DNA from: Alphaproteobacteria bacterium
GTDB taxonomy: Bacteria > Pseudomonadota > Alphaproteobacteria > Rhodobacterales > Rhodobacteraceae
NCBI GenBank assembly: GCA_029289325.1
Contig: JARFTV010000003.1
Span: 17,168-79,669, forward strand
Direction: 5' to 3'
Length of the DNA stretch: 62,502 nt
Part shown: positions 1-9,785 of the stretch, one piece after another
How the letters are laid out: every line of letters begins with the position of its first letter
Position numbering within the stretch: the first letter of the stretch is position 1
Program-made: the position numbers and the translations under genes
Notes under the pieces: model-generated
Told to the model about the DNA's origin: nothing
Seen by the model: only the letters and a program-made list of their open reading frames with translations
The model's database searches: none

Positions 1-369
1 CGCCTCGCCGTTCATCAGATTGATCGCCGTCAACCGTTCGATCAGCGCAAAATGGGCGCGCGGAAGGGCGCGGGCAGCCATCTCGGGCTCCAGAAGCGCC
101 CGGATCGCCGCCAACTCCTCGATCCGCTCCGGCGTCAGTTCCGGGGTGGAGATCCGGCCCGAGGACGACAGGGTCAGCGCCCCCTCGGCCACCAGCCGCC
201 GCACCGCCTCCCGCGCGGGGGTCATCGAGACGCCGAACTGCTTGCCCAAGCCGCGAAGGGTCAGCGCCTGGCCCGGATCCAGCTCGCCATGCATGACCTG
301 CTGGCGCAGCGTCCGGTACAGCTTTTCCTGCGCGGCGGCATTGGGATCGGTGGGACGCGGGGTCAGCAT
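1..369 (-). CDS. GntR-family transcriptional regulator, 3' end cut by window edge
   Basis: The 123 codons in the window begin MLTPRPTDPNAAAQEKLYRT. They contain a winged-helix GntR DNA-binding domain (about residues 15-75), with the family pattern of a recognition helix around VSMTPAREAVRRL and a wing around LSSSGRIST. The start of an FCD-type all-helical effector domain follows (TPERIEELAAIRALLEPEMAARAL). In this family the FCD domain binds small carboxylates, often with a metal. The ligand cannot be read here because most of the effector domain lies outside the window. The gene follows the YgjP-type peptidase gene on the same strand by 33 bases and may be cotranscribed with it. Confidence 0.85.
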   Translation of the reverse strand, partial: MLTPRPTDPNAAAQEKLYRTLRQQVMHGELDPGQALTLRGLGKQFGVSMTPAREAVRRLVAEGALTLSSSGRISTPELTPERIEELAAIRALLEPEMAARALPRAHFALIERLTAINLMNGEA

Positions 370-402
370 GGCGACGAAGGGAACACCCGCCCGCCCCGGG
401 GG

Positions 403-1095
403 TCAATCCTGAAAGCGCAGCCGGTGCAGGGTCTGGCCCTCGGCGTGGAGCCAGCCGCGATGCAGCTTCCAGTCCGGGCAGATCCCGGTCACGACCCGCC
501 AATAGGCTGGCGAATGGTTCAGCTCCACCAGATGCGCGACCTCATGCGCGGCGACATAGTCCAGCACCGCCGGCGGGGCCATGATCAGCCGCCAGGAATA
601 CATCAGCCGCCCGTCCGGTGAGCAGGAGCCCCAGCGCGAGCGGGTGTCCCGCAGGGCGAGCTGGCTGTAGCGGCGGCCCACCTGGTCCGCATAGCGGGTC
701 GATGCCTCGGCAAGACGGTCGCGGGCCAGGACCTTGAGCCAGGCCGCCACCCGTGGCCCGACGCGTCCGGCGTCGCCGGGAACGAGGAGGCGGTCGCCCT
801 CCACCCGCAGGGCGCGGCCTGCACCGGGCACCAGTTCCAGCGGCCGCCCCTCGACCGGGATGACCGAGCCAAGACCCACCGGGCGCTGCGCCGCCTCGGG
901 AAGGGCCGAAAGCGTTTGCCGCAACCAGCCCTCATTTCCGCGCAGGAAATCCATCGCCTCGGCCTCACGCGCGCGGGCTGGAATCGAAAGCGTGACCCGG
1001 CCATCCAGCCGCGACACCCGCAGCGAGAATCGCCGCGCGCGGGAGGACCGTTTCAGATGCACCTCGACCGGCGGCGAGCCTGGCAGGACCGGCAT
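403..1095 (-). CDS. YgjP/SprT-like metal-dependent hydrolase (M48-type)
   Basis: The product has 230 residues and belongs to the YgjP-like (formerly DUF45) metallopeptidase family. The zinc motif HEVAHL is at about residues 186-191, followed by the downstream histidine segment NHSPAYW. The upstream RSRWGSCS segment is also characteristic of the family. I chose the ATG at 1095 because AAGGGG lies just upstream and the conserved region starts soon after; the open frame extends further upstream but overlaps the divergent FYDLN gene. The protein lacks a signal peptide and should be cytoplasmic. Its physiological substrate is not known. Confidence 0.85.
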   Translation of the reverse strand: MPVLPGSPPVEVHLKRSSRARRFSLRVSRLDGRVTLSIPARAREAEAMDFLRGNEGWLRQTLSALPEAAQRPVGLGSVIPVEGRPLELVPGAGRALRVEGDRLLVPGDAGRVGPRVAAWLKVLARDRLAEASTRYADQVGRRYSQLALRDTRSRWGSCSPDGRLMYSWRLIMAPPAVLDYVAAHEVAHLVELNHSPAYWRVVTGICPDWKLHRGWLHAEGQTLHRLRFQD

Positions 1096-1218
1096 GGAAT
1101 TCCCCTTGAAAGCCGGACCGAGGATAGCCATTTCACCCGGCACACAAAAGGCTTTGACAGTCGCCTGCACCTGTGGCAAGCGGCGACATTCCGCGATCCA
1201 CCGCTCAGAGGGACCACC

Positions 1219-1554
1219 ATGCCCAAGGAAGAATGGGGCACGAAGCGCATCTGCCCGACGACCGGCAAGCGCTTCTACGACCTTAATAAAAACCCGATCG
1301 TCAGCCCCTATACCGGCGAGATCGTGGATATCGAATCCGTGCGCCGCAAGATGGCCGCCTCGGTGATCTCGCGTGCCGTGCCTGACAAGGACGACGACGT
1401 GCTGGTCGAGGATCTGGAGGCCGAAGACGTGCTGCTGGAAGGCGCGGCCAGCGATGATTCCGAGCTGGACGACGATCTTCTGGAAGACGATGCGGACGAC
1501 AACGTCTCGCTCGACGACCTGGCGGACGTGCCGGGCGACGAAGAGGAAGTGTAA
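1219..1554 (+). CDS. FYDLN acid domain protein (TIGR02300 family)
   Basis: The product is a small acidic protein of 111 residues. The N-terminal half has the family signature WGTKRICPTTGKRFYDLNK, and the C-terminal half is an Asp/Glu-rich tail. It is conserved in alphaproteobacteria and its role is unknown. The Cys in RICP, together with the TGKRFYDLN segment, resembles a degenerate zinc ribbon. Start chosen at the ATG that places the signature at residue 6. The gene is divergent from the YgjP-type gene. A TTGACA hexamer at 1154-1159 could be a -35 element, but no good -10 follows. Confidence 0.85.
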   Translation: MPKEEWGTKRICPTTGKRFYDLNKNPIVSPYTGEIVDIESVRRKMAASVISRAVPDKDDDVLVEDLEAEDVLLEGAASDDSELDDDLLEDDADDNVSLDDLADVPGDEEEV

Positions 1555-1660
1555 GGCGGAAGCCGGGCAGCGCAGCGCGAAATTTTCCGCTTGCACCCCC
1601 CGGCGACCTAACCTAAACACCCGGCATCGCGACGGAAACGGTGCGATGCTTCTCTCCGGT

Positions 1661-1736
<76 letters not shown>

Positions 1737-1752
1737 AAGAGAGACTGAAAGC

Positions 1753-1776
1753 GGGGCGGTTCACACCGCCCCTTTT
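1753..1776 (+). terminator. Rho-independent terminator of tRNA-Ala(GGC)
   Basis: Perfect 8-bp stem GGGGCGGT/ACCGCCCC with a 4-nt loop, followed by TTTTCATTTT. It is placed just after the tRNA. Confidence 0.85.
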
Positions 1777-2282
1777 CATTTTCCGCGACCCCGTTCAGGC
1801 CGATGCGGCTGGCGGGAAAGCCCCCCACGCAAGTCCTTGAGAACGCTGCGGTAACAGCCCCTGCTGGCCGGGCCCTGGCGGTCTGCCCGGTGTCTGGCAT
1901 CCGTCGGGCATCCGTCGGGCATCAAGGCCCGCACCGGGGGCGTTCACCATGATTGGCGAATCACTCGGGGAAGCTGCGCCGAGGCCCACCGGCGGTAGTC
2001 TTGGGCGCCGCGATGGGGACCACGGATCACGGGCTGCGGCGTGGTGGTGTAGGCGAGGCGGCAGGCCCGATCCTCGGGCCGCGAATCGCGGTCCCCGCAC
2101 GCTCGTCAGGCACGGGGCATTGACTTTTCCACCGATCACGCCCATCTCCCCCGCAGTCCGAAGCCCGTGCCGCGTGAGCACCGAAAGGCCCGGACATCGG
2201 GTTCCCACATCACGCAGGGGCGCCGCCAGCGGCACGGCAACGGACAGGCGTCCGGGGCGAGGGTCGTCTGGCCCCTTGACTG
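1777..2282. other. Gene-free stretch with a short tandem repeat
   Basis: About 500 bases between the tRNA terminator and the helicase gene. The open frames here have Arg/Pro/Gly-rich translations without recognisable domains, so I call no gene. The stretch holds 2.5 copies of the 11-mer GGCATCCGTCG at 1896-1923. Part of it must be the helicase 5' leader; many DEAD-box helicase mRNAs have long leaders, but I see no named motif. Confidence 0.5.
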
Positions 2283-3611
2283 ATGGATGATCCCATGACC
2301 GGCTTTGCCGACCTCGGCCTGTCGCCGAAACTTCTGAAGGCGCTGGAAAAGACCACGCTGAAACAACCGACGCCCATCCAGGCCGAATCGATCCCGCATA
2401 TCATGCAGGGCCGCGACCTGATGGGCCTTGCCCAGACCGGGACCGGCAAGACGGCGGCCTTCGGCCTGCCGCTTCTGCACCGCCTGCTGGACATCGGCCA
2501 CCCGCCGGGGCCGAAGAACGTGCGCGCGCTGATCCTGGCGCCGACGCGCGAGCTGACGACGCAGATCAAGGACAATTTCGAGCAGTTCACCAAGGGCACG
2601 GCCGTCAAGGTCACGATGGTCGTGGGCGGTGCCTCGCTGTTCAAACAGGCACAGGCGCTGTCCAAGGGCACGGACGTGCTGGTGGCGACGCCGGGCCGTC
2701 TGATCGACCTGCTGGAGCGGGGCGATGTGTCGCTGGAGAAATGCGGCTACCTCGTGCTGGATGAGGCCGACCACATGCTGGACATGGGCTTCATCCACAG
2801 CCTGCGGAAGATCGCCAAGCATATCCCGCTGAAACGGCAGACGCTTCTGTTCAGCGCGACCATGCCCAAGGATATCGAGGAAATCGCCGATACCTATCTG
2901 CGCAACCCCGTGCGGGTGCAGGTGGCCCCGCCCGGCAAGCCGGTGGAGCGGATCCTGCAGGGTGTCCACTTCATCCCCAACGGGGACAAGGCGAAGCTGC
3001 TGGAAGAGTATCTGAAGAAGCACCCCGGCGAGCAGGCTCTGGTCTTCGGCCGCACCAAGCACGGGTCGGAGAAGCTGGCCAAGCTGCTGGCGACCTGGGG
3101 GTTCAAGGTCGGCTCGATCCACGGCAACAAGAGCCAGAACCAGCGCGACCGCACCCTGACCGAGTTCCGCTCGGGCGAACTGGATGTTCTGGTCGCGACC
3201 GATGTCGCGGCGCGTGGGATCGACATTCCCAGCGTGCGCCATGTCTACAACTATGACCTGCCGAACGTGCCCGAAAACTATGTCCACCGCATCGGCCGCA
3301 CGGCCCGGGCGGGCAAGGAGGGGACGGCGGTGGCCTTCTGCGCCCCGGCCGAGATGGGCGAGTTGCAGGCGATCGAGAAGGCGATGAAGAAGACGATCCC
3401 GGTGATCGGCGGCGCGCCATGGGCGGCCGATGTGGTCGCCGCGGCGCCGAAGCCGGGGCAGAACCGCGGCCAGCGGCCGGGCCGTCCGGGCGGGCAGAAG
3501 CCGGGTGCGAAGCCCCCGGCACCGCGCACGGGCCAGAAGCCCAAGCCGAAGCCCCAGGGTGGCAGCTTTGCCCCCCGCAGGCCCGAAGGGCAGAAGCGGC
3601 GTCCCGGCTGA
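2283..3611 (+). CDS. DEAD-box ATP-dependent RNA helicase (RhlE-like)
   Basis: The product has 442 residues and all the helicase motifs in order: Q motif (TLKQPTPIQ), motif I AQTGTGKT, PTREL, TPGR, motif II DEAD, motif III SAT, ARGIDIP, and motif VI HRIGRTARAG. The C-terminal 70 residues are a basic, Gly/Pro/Gln-rich tail (GQNRGQRPGRPGGQKPG), typical of RhlE-type enzymes that unwind short RNA duplexes in ribosome assembly or RNA decay. The start could be the ATG at 2283 or the in-frame ATG at 2295; neither has a convincing Shine-Dalgarno sequence. A 9-bp hairpin lies about 50 bases past the stop. Confidence 0.92.
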   Translation: MDDPMTGFADLGLSPKLLKALEKTTLKQPTPIQAESIPHIMQGRDLMGLAQTGTGKTAAFGLPLLHRLLDIGHPPGPKNVRALILAPTRELTTQIKDNFEQFTKGTAVKVTMVVGGASLFKQAQALSKGTDVLVATPGRLIDLLERGDVSLEKCGYLVLDEADHMLDMGFIHSLRKIAKHIPLKRQTLLFSATMPKDIEEIADTYLRNPVRVQVAPPGKPVERILQGVHFIPNGDKAKLLEEYLKKHPGEQALVFGRTKHGSEKLAKLLATWGFKVGSIHGNKSQNQRDRTLTEFRSGELDVLVATDVAARGIDIPSVRHVYNYDLPNVPENYVHRIGRTARAGKEGTAVAFCAPAEMGELQAIEKAMKKTIPVIGGAPWAADVVAAAPKPGQNRGQRPGRPGGQKPGAKPPAPRTGQKPKPKPQGGSFAPRRPEGQKRRPG

Positions 3612-3663
3612 CCTGCTCTGGGTTCCGTTAACCAATCTGCAAGAACTGGTCGGCCATAAGGGG

Positions 3664-3684
3664 GCGTCGGCATGTTGCCGACGC
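3664..3684 (+). terminator. Hairpin downstream of the helicase, possible terminator
   Basis: Perfect 9-bp stem GCGTCGGCA/TGCCGACGC with a 3-nt loop. No T-run follows, so it may be a Rho-assisted or processing structure and not a classical terminator. Confidence 0.45.
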
Positions 3685-3895
3685 AGTGCCGAGTGGCTGG
3701 CGTCCTGCACGCCGGTTCGGGTGGGGGTCTTGCCGTCTGTCCTGCAAGGGACGGCGGCAGTCCGCCGGGGTGTGGCGGGCCAGTCGTGATCCGTGCGGCG
3801 AAGTTTCGCCATGTACCAGTGCCGGCCCGCCATGCCTTTCCCCCTCCTCCCCCCGCTTGCGGACGGGGCGGGGCTTGGGCTAGGTCGGGCGGACC

Positions 3896-4474
3896 ATGGC
3901 AAAGCTGTACTTTCACTACTCGACGATGAATGCGGGGAAATCGACCTCGCTCCTCCAAGCCTCGCACAATTACCGCGAAGGGGGGATGGAGACCTATCTG
4001 ATCACCGCCCGTTTCGACGACCGCGCCGGAGAGGGCCGGATCGCCAGCCGGATCGGCATCGGCGAGGCGGCGGATACCTTCAGCCCCGGTGAGGACCTGT
4101 TCCGCAAGCTGGAAGCCCGCTTTGCGCAGGGTCGCGTCGCCTGCGTCTTCATCGACGAGGCGCAGTTCCTGACGAAAGAGCAGGTCTGGCAGCTGGCCCG
4201 GGCGGTGGATGATCTGGGCGTGCCGGTGATGTGCTACGGGCTACGGGTGGATTTCCAGGGCAACCTGTTCCCCGGCTCGGCCGCGCTGCTGGCCTGGGCC
4301 GACGAGATGCGCGAGGTGCGCACGATCTGCCATTGCGGCAAGAAGGCGACGATGGTGATCCGGCGCGGACCGGACGGGCGGGCGCTGAAGGAGGGCGAGC
4401 AGGTGGTGATCGGCGGGAACGAGACCTATGTCAGCCTCTGCCGCCGTCACTGGAGGGAAGCGGTGGGCGACTGA
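3896..4474 (+). CDS. tdk: Thymidine kinase (type II)
   Basis: The product has 192 residues. It phosphorylates thymidine (and deoxyuridine) to dTMP in pyrimidine salvage. The P-loop STMNAGKST is at residues 9-17, the FIDEAQF Walker B/catalytic segment is mid-protein, and the YGLRVDFQG lasso-side segment is present. The structural zinc ligands are CHCGKK and CRRH near the C-terminus. Length and motifs are normal for the family. The 3' end overlaps the convergent DMT transporter gene by 28 bases. Confidence 0.95.
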   Translation: MAKLYFHYSTMNAGKSTSLLQASHNYREGGMETYLITARFDDRAGEGRIASRIGIGEAADTFSPGEDLFRKLEARFAQGRVACVFIDEAQFLTKEQVWQLARAVDDLGVPVMCYGLRVDFQGNLFPGSAALLAWADEMREVRTICHCGKKATMVIRRGPDGRALKEGEQVVIGGNETYVSLCRRHWREAVGD

Positions 4475-5382
4475 ACGCGGGCGGGCCGGGCGATAAGCAC
4501 CCCGGCCAGCACGATCAGCGCCATCCCGGCGACGGCCATCCAGCTGAGCGTCTCGCCCCAGAGGATGAAGCCCCAGGCGGCCGAGGCGGGCAGGATCACA
4601 TATTCGAAGACCGACACGCGCGAAGCCTCGGCGATCTGGTAGGCCTTGACGATCATCCCCACCCCCAGAAGTGAACCCGCGGCCTGCACGAAGGTCCACC
4701 ACAGGAATTCGCCCGTCGGCCAGACGGCGCCGCGCTGGAGAAAGCCCTCGGCCCCCTCGGGGACGGGCAGCGGCACCAGCCACAGCACCGCCATGCCGAT
4801 GAGGCCGATCACCCCCAGCATCCCGAAGAACCCGGCGAGGATGGTCTCGGCCGTCTCGCCGGCGCACCATTCGCGCGTGGCGATGTTGCCCATCGCGTAG
4901 AGCGCGCCCGAGATCACCGGCAGCAGCGCCGCGAAGGTCGCGCCCGACAGCGCCTCGGGGCCAAGGACGAGGACGACGCCCGCAAAGCCCACGACGACGG
5001 CGAGGATCTGCAGGCCGAGGATCGGCCGGCCATAGGCGAACCGCTGGATCAGCAGGACGAAGATCGGCGCGGTGAAGAGGCCCGCCGCCACCTGCGCCAC
5101 GGGCAGGAAGGCCAGCGCGCCGAAATAGATCACCATCGCCCCCCCGTGGATCGCCGACCGCGCCGCCACGGCTCCGGGCCTTCTTGGCCAGAGTTTCAGA
5201 CCCAGCGGCAGGGCAACCAGCCCGAGGATCACGAAGGCCATGGCCGTGCGCGTCGCATGGAACTGCCACAGACCGGCGTCCCGGGCGATCACGCGGACAT
5301 AGTTGTCGGTGAAGGCGATCAGGCTGGCATAGACCAGCACCGCGCCAAAAGCGGCGAGGGTTCGGTTCGGGGTCTGGGTCAT
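4447..5382 (-). CDS. EamA/DMT-family membrane transporter
   Basis: The product has 311 residues, with about ten hydrophobic segments arranged as two EamA repeats. Examples are AFGAVLVYASLIAFTDNYV at the N-terminus and VSVFEYVILPASAAWGFILWGETLSW in the second repeat. Drug/metabolite transporters of this type export amino acids or other metabolites; the substrate cannot be predicted. I chose the ATG at 5382 (MTQTPNRTLAAFG), which has AAAGGA upstream, over longer frames that lack hydrophobicity. The gene converges on tdk with overlapping 3' ends. Confidence 0.85.
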   Translation of the reverse strand: MTQTPNRTLAAFGAVLVYASLIAFTDNYVRVIARDAGLWQFHATRTAMAFVILGLVALPLGLKLWPRRPGAVAARSAIHGGAMVIYFGALAFLPVAQVAAGLFTAPIFVLLIQRFAYGRPILGLQILAVVVGFAGVVLVLGPEALSGATFAALLPVISGALYAMGNIATREWCAGETAETILAGFFGMLGVIGLIGMAVLWLVPLPVPEGAEGFLQRGAVWPTGEFLWWTFVQAAGSLLGVGMIVKAYQIAEASRVSVFEYVILPASAAWGFILWGETLSWMAVAGMALIVLAGVLIARPARVQSPTASLQ

Positions 5383-5551
5383 CGTATCGGCATCCTTTCG
5401 CCGCACAGGACCCGACATGGGCCGTCCCTGCCTGCCCGAACGCGACCAATCCGGCCGATTCCCGGTCGCTGCCGGGCATCGGGCAAGGGTCATTGTCGCC
5501 GCCGCCCGGGGCGGCTAAGCTGCGCAAAACAGGCAGAGACCCATTCGGCCG

Positions 5552-6574
5552 ATGACGGCGCTACGAAAGTATCAACGGCTGGAGTGCGGCGGGTTGTGGC
5601 GTGAGACGCCGCAGGACCAGCGGCGCGAGGTGCTTGTCCGCTTCGGCGAGGCGACGCTGATCCTGTCCGACCCGAAAAGCGGCGAGGCGCTGAGCCATTG
5701 GTCGCTTCCGGCGGTCGAGCGGGTGAACAAGGGCGAGGACGTGCCGATCTTCTCGCCGGGGCCGGAGTCCACCGAAAGCCTGGAACTGGACGATCCCGAC
5801 ATGATCGCCGCGCTGGATGCGGTGCGGGCCGCGGTCAAGGCAGCGATCCCGCGGCCCGGACGGTTGCGCGGGCTGATGCTGGGCGCGACGGCGGCGGGCG
5901 TGGTGGCACTGGCGCTGTTCTGGTTGCCGGGCGCGCTGGTGCGGCACACCGCCTCGGTCGTGCCCCCGTCGCAGCGGGCCGAGATCGGGCAGCGCGTGCT
6001 GGACGACCTGGTCCGCGTGACCGGCGCGCCCTGCGACAACCAGCTGGGTCTGCAGGCGCTGGCCCGGCTGTCCGAGCGGGTCTTCGGCCCGGTCGACACG
6101 CCGATCCTTTATGTTCTGCCCGAAGGGGTGGAGCGTCCGCTGCACCTGCCGGGCGACGCGATCATCCTGCCCCGCCAGATGATCGAGCCGATGAACGGCC
6201 CCGAGGCCGTGGCCGGCGCGGCCCTGGTCGAGCGGTTGCGGATGCGCGCCTCTGACCCGATGCTGCCGCTCTTGCGCCATGTGGGCCTGCGCGCGACCTT
6301 CCAGTTGCTGACGACGGCCGACCTGCCGACCGCCGCCCTGACCGGCTATGGCGAGGCCGCCCTGCGGGCCGAGCCGCTGCCGGTGCCGGATGACACGGTG
6401 ATTGCCGCTTTCGAAGCCGCGCAGATTCCGGTCACCCCCTATGCCGTCGCGGTCAACCCGGAGGGCACGGTCACCGGCGGTCTGGCCGAGCGCGACCCTT
6501 ACAAGGGGCTGGCCCCCTCGCCACTGATCCCGGACGAATCCTGGATCGCGCTGCAGGGGATCTGCAGCCCCTAA
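5552..6574 (+). CDS. Single-pass membrane protein resembling a degenerate M48 peptidase
   Basis: The product has 340 residues. Residues 1-105 form a soluble domain (MTALRKYQRLECGGLW), a TM segment follows near 110-130 (LMLGATAAGVVALALFWLPGAL), and then a C-terminal domain. The segment RPLHLPGDAIILPRQMIEPM resembles the substrate-cleft strand that precedes HExxH in M48 peptidases. Where HExxH would be, the sequence reads AGAALVERLRMRA, so zinc binding appears lost. I infer a pseudopeptidase, but this rests on pattern memory alone. It converges on the secreted-protein gene with a 4-base overlap. Confidence 0.6.
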   Translation: MTALRKYQRLECGGLWRETPQDQRREVLVRFGEATLILSDPKSGEALSHWSLPAVERVNKGEDVPIFSPGPESTESLELDDPDMIAALDAVRAAVKAAIPRPGRLRGLMLGATAAGVVALALFWLPGALVRHTASVVPPSQRAEIGQRVLDDLVRVTGAPCDNQLGLQALARLSERVFGPVDTPILYVLPEGVERPLHLPGDAIILPRQMIEPMNGPEAVAGAALVERLRMRASDPMLPLLRHVGLRATFQLLTTADLPTAALTGYGEAALRAEPLPVPDDTVIAAFEAAQIPVTPYAVAVNPEGTVTGGLAERDPYKGLAPSPLIPDESWIALQGICSP

Positions 6575-6918
6575 TCCCGCCGGACCACGATCGCGTCAGG
6601 AAATCCCTGTTGCCGGAGCCGGTCCTCGGCGGTCTTGGCTGCCTCGGTCGCGCCCGGAGCCGCGGGATCGGTCGCCGCCTTCCCTGCCACAGGGACCCGG
6701 CGGCCCGAGGGCGGGTTGCCGCAGATCGGGACACCCTTGCGCGTGACCCGGGGAAGCCAGATCACCTCGCCCGGACGACCGGCGCGGGTAAACAGGCAGC
6801 CCTTGCTGTCGACATATTGCTGCCCGGCATAGTCCGGCGGCGGCAGTTCGGCCGGGCGCAGCGGCTCGGCCCCGGCGGGAAGCGCCAGCGGCACCAGCAG
6901 GGCTGCCGCCCGGATCAT
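6571..6918 (-). CDS. Small secreted protein, last gene of the nucleoside-salvage operon
   Basis: The product has 115 residues with a signal peptide ([16 protein letters not shown], cleavage likely after AGA). The mature part has the segment [13 protein letters not shown], then [19 protein letters not shown] with two cysteines that could form a disulfide. The C-terminus is Ala/Thr-rich with a short charged end. A similar segment occurs in exported, SPOR-type proteins of Rhodobacterales, but no SPOR domain is visible here. The start codon overlaps the upp stop (ATGA), so it is translationally coupled to upp. Function unknown. Confidence 0.7.
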   Translation of the reverse strand: MIRAAALLVPLALPAGAEPLRPAELPPPDYAGQQYVDSKGCLFTRAGRPGEVIWLPRVTRKGVPICGNPPSGRRVPVAGKAATDPAAPGATEAAKTAEDRLRQQGFPDAIVVRRD

Positions 6919-7547
6919 TTCGTCCCGAACATCCGGTCTCCGGCATCGCCGAGACCCGGCACGATATAGCCGTGGTCGTTCAGATGGCTGTCCACCGCCG
7001 CAGTCACGATCGGCACATCGGGATGCGCCTCCTTCATCCGGGCGATGCCCTCCGGCGCGGCGAGAAGGCAGAGGAAACGGATATGCCGGGCCCCGGCCTG
7101 TTTCAGCAGCGAGATCGCCGCCGCCGAGGAATTGCCGGTCGCCAGCATCGGATCGACGACGATGGTGATCCGGTCCTCAAGCTGCTCGGGCAGCTTGCAG
7201 TAATACTGCACCGGCTGCAGCGTCTCGGGGTCGCGGTAAAGCCCGATGAAGCCGACGCGCGCCGCCGGGATCAGTTCCAGAATCCCGTCCAGAAGACCGT
7301 TCCCCGCCCGCAGGATCGAGACCAGCGCGAGCTTCTTCCCCTCGATCGCGGGGGCGTCCATCTCTTCCAGCGGGGTCTCGATGCGCTTGGTGGTCATCGG
7401 CAGTTCGCGCGTGACCTCATAGGCCAGCAGCAGGCTGATCTCGCGCAGAAGTTTGCGGAACGACGCGGTCGAGGTGTCCTTCTCGCGCATCAGGGTCAGC
7501 TTGTGCTGGACCAGAGGGTGCGACACGACGGTCAGGTGATCCAGCAT
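6915..7547 (-). CDS. upp: Uracil phosphoribosyltransferase
   Basis: The product has 210 residues. It makes UMP from uracil and PRPP. The PRPP-binding loop is [18 protein letters not shown], and the C-terminal uracil site is in the segment [23 protein letters not shown]. Length is standard. The ATG directly follows the add stop codon, within the leftward cdd-deoA-deoB-add-upp operon. Together with cytidine deaminase and the phosphorylase it completes the recycling of pyrimidine nucleosides. Confidence 0.96.
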   Translation of the reverse strand: MLDHLTVVSHPLVQHKLTLMREKDTSTASFRKLLREISLLLAYEVTRELPMTTKRIETPLEEMDAPAIEGKKLALVSILRAGNGLLDGILELIPAARVGFIGLYRDPETLQPVQYYCKLPEQLEDRITIVVDPMLATGNSSAAAISLLKQAGARHIRFLCLLAAPEGIARMKEAHPDVPIVTAAVDSHLNDHGYIVPGLGDAGDRMFGTK

Positions 7548-8525
7548 TCAGGCCTCCAACAGCTTTCCGATCCTTGCCTTGGTATCGGCATCGCAGAAGG
7601 CCGCGTCAAGCGACTGGCGGGCGATCTTCCGGAATTGCCCATCGTCCCAGTCAAAGGCACGGTGCAGCGCGTCGTATTCCCGGGCCATGGTGGTGTGGAA
7701 GAAGGGCGGATCATCCGTGCTGACGGTGACTTTCACCCCGCGCCGGTCCAGCTCGTCGATCGGATGGTCCCGGAAGCTTTGGTAGACGCCAAGCGTCACG
7801 TTCGAGCCCGGACAGACCTCCAGCACGATCCCCTTCTCGGCCAGCTCGTCCACCAGCGCCAGATCCTCGATCGCGCGCACGCCATGCCCGATCCGCTCCA
7901 CCCCGAGGTCGCGCACCGCGTCCCGCACGCTTTCCGGCCCGCCCCATTCCCCGGCATGGGCGGTCAGCCGCAACCCGGCCTCGCGCGCGCAGTCGAAGGC
8001 CCAGCGGAAGTCCTTGGGCGCGCCCATCTTCTCGTCCCCGGCGATGCCGAAGCCGACGATCCAGTCCCCCGCCGTCTCGGCCGCGCAGATCGCGGTCTCC
8101 CGCGCCGTCTCGGGGCCGAAATGCCGGATGCAGGTGACGATGCCGCGAAGGGTGATCCCCAACTGCCGCTCGGCCTGATCGGCCGCCTCCTGCATCGCCT
8201 GCACGTATTCGCGCCAGGCCCCCACATCCCGCCCGCCGCAGAAATCGGGGCTGAGGAAGGTCTCGGAATAGACCACGCCCGAGGCCGCCGATTCCTCCAG
8301 GACCGCAAGCGTCAGCCGCGCGTAATCCTCCGGCGTCCGCAGGGCCGAGGTCGCCGCCTCATAGACCTTCAGGAAGTCCCAGAAGTCCTTGTAGCGGTAA
8401 TTCCCCTGCGCATCGAAGATGCCGGATATGTCCAGATGCTTCTCTTTCGCCAGCCCCCGGATGAAGGCCGGCGGCGCCGCCCCCTCCAGATGCAGATGCA
8501 ACTCGACCTTCGGCAATCCGTCCAT
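7548..8525 (-). CDS. add: Adenosine deaminase
   Basis: The product has 325 residues. It deaminates adenosine or deoxyadenosine to inosine. Zinc ligands and catalytic segments are present: HLHLEGA near residue 10, HAGE, GHGVRAIED and STDDPP. I chose the ATG at 8525 because AAAGG lies 7 bases upstream; the in-frame ATG at 8531 overlaps that ribosome site. A dispersed hairpin element separates this gene from deoB, so it may be partly uncoupled from the upstream genes. Some alphaproteobacterial members of the family deaminate adenine, so the base specificity is not proven. Confidence 0.9.
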   Translation of the reverse strand: MDGLPKVELHLHLEGAAPPAFIRGLAKEKHLDISGIFDAQGNYRYKDFWDFLKVYEAATSALRTPEDYARLTLAVLEESAASGVVYSETFLSPDFCGGRDVGAWREYVQAMQEAADQAERQLGITLRGIVTCIRHFGPETARETAICAAETAGDWIVGFGIAGDEKMGAPKDFRWAFDCAREAGLRLTAHAGEWGGPESVRDAVRDLGVERIGHGVRAIEDLALVDELAEKGIVLEVCPGSNVTLGVYQSFRDHPIDELDRRGVKVTVSTDDPPFFHTTMAREYDALHRAFDWDDGQFRKIARQSLDAAFCDADTKARIGKLLEA

Positions 8526-8530
8526 TGTCA

Positions 8531-8579
8531 TCCTTTCTGCACAAGTATCCTCTGGGGGTCCGGGGGGCGAAGCGCCCCC
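8531..8579 (-). repeat. Dispersed intergenic hairpin element, copy 1
   Basis: On the minus strand the element is a GGGGGCG-CTT-CGCCCCC hairpin, then GGACCCCCAGAGGATA, then a stretch ending in GCAGAAAGGA that supplies the add ribosome-binding site. Copy 2 lies at 38261-38306 and a shorter relative at 47981-48020. All are between co-directional genes or in a leader, and in the same orientation relative to transcription. Confidence 0.75.
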
Positions 8580-8588
8580 GGGGGCCGG

Positions 8589-9784
<1,196 letters not shown>

Positions 9785-9785
<1 letters not shown>

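Noticed and set aside
1154-1159. TTGACA before the FYDLN gene
   Set aside because: No matching -10 element at the right distance.
1949-2290. A 113-residue frame before the helicase
   Set aside because: Low-complexity Arg/Gly translation, no ribosome site, and it overlaps the helicase start.
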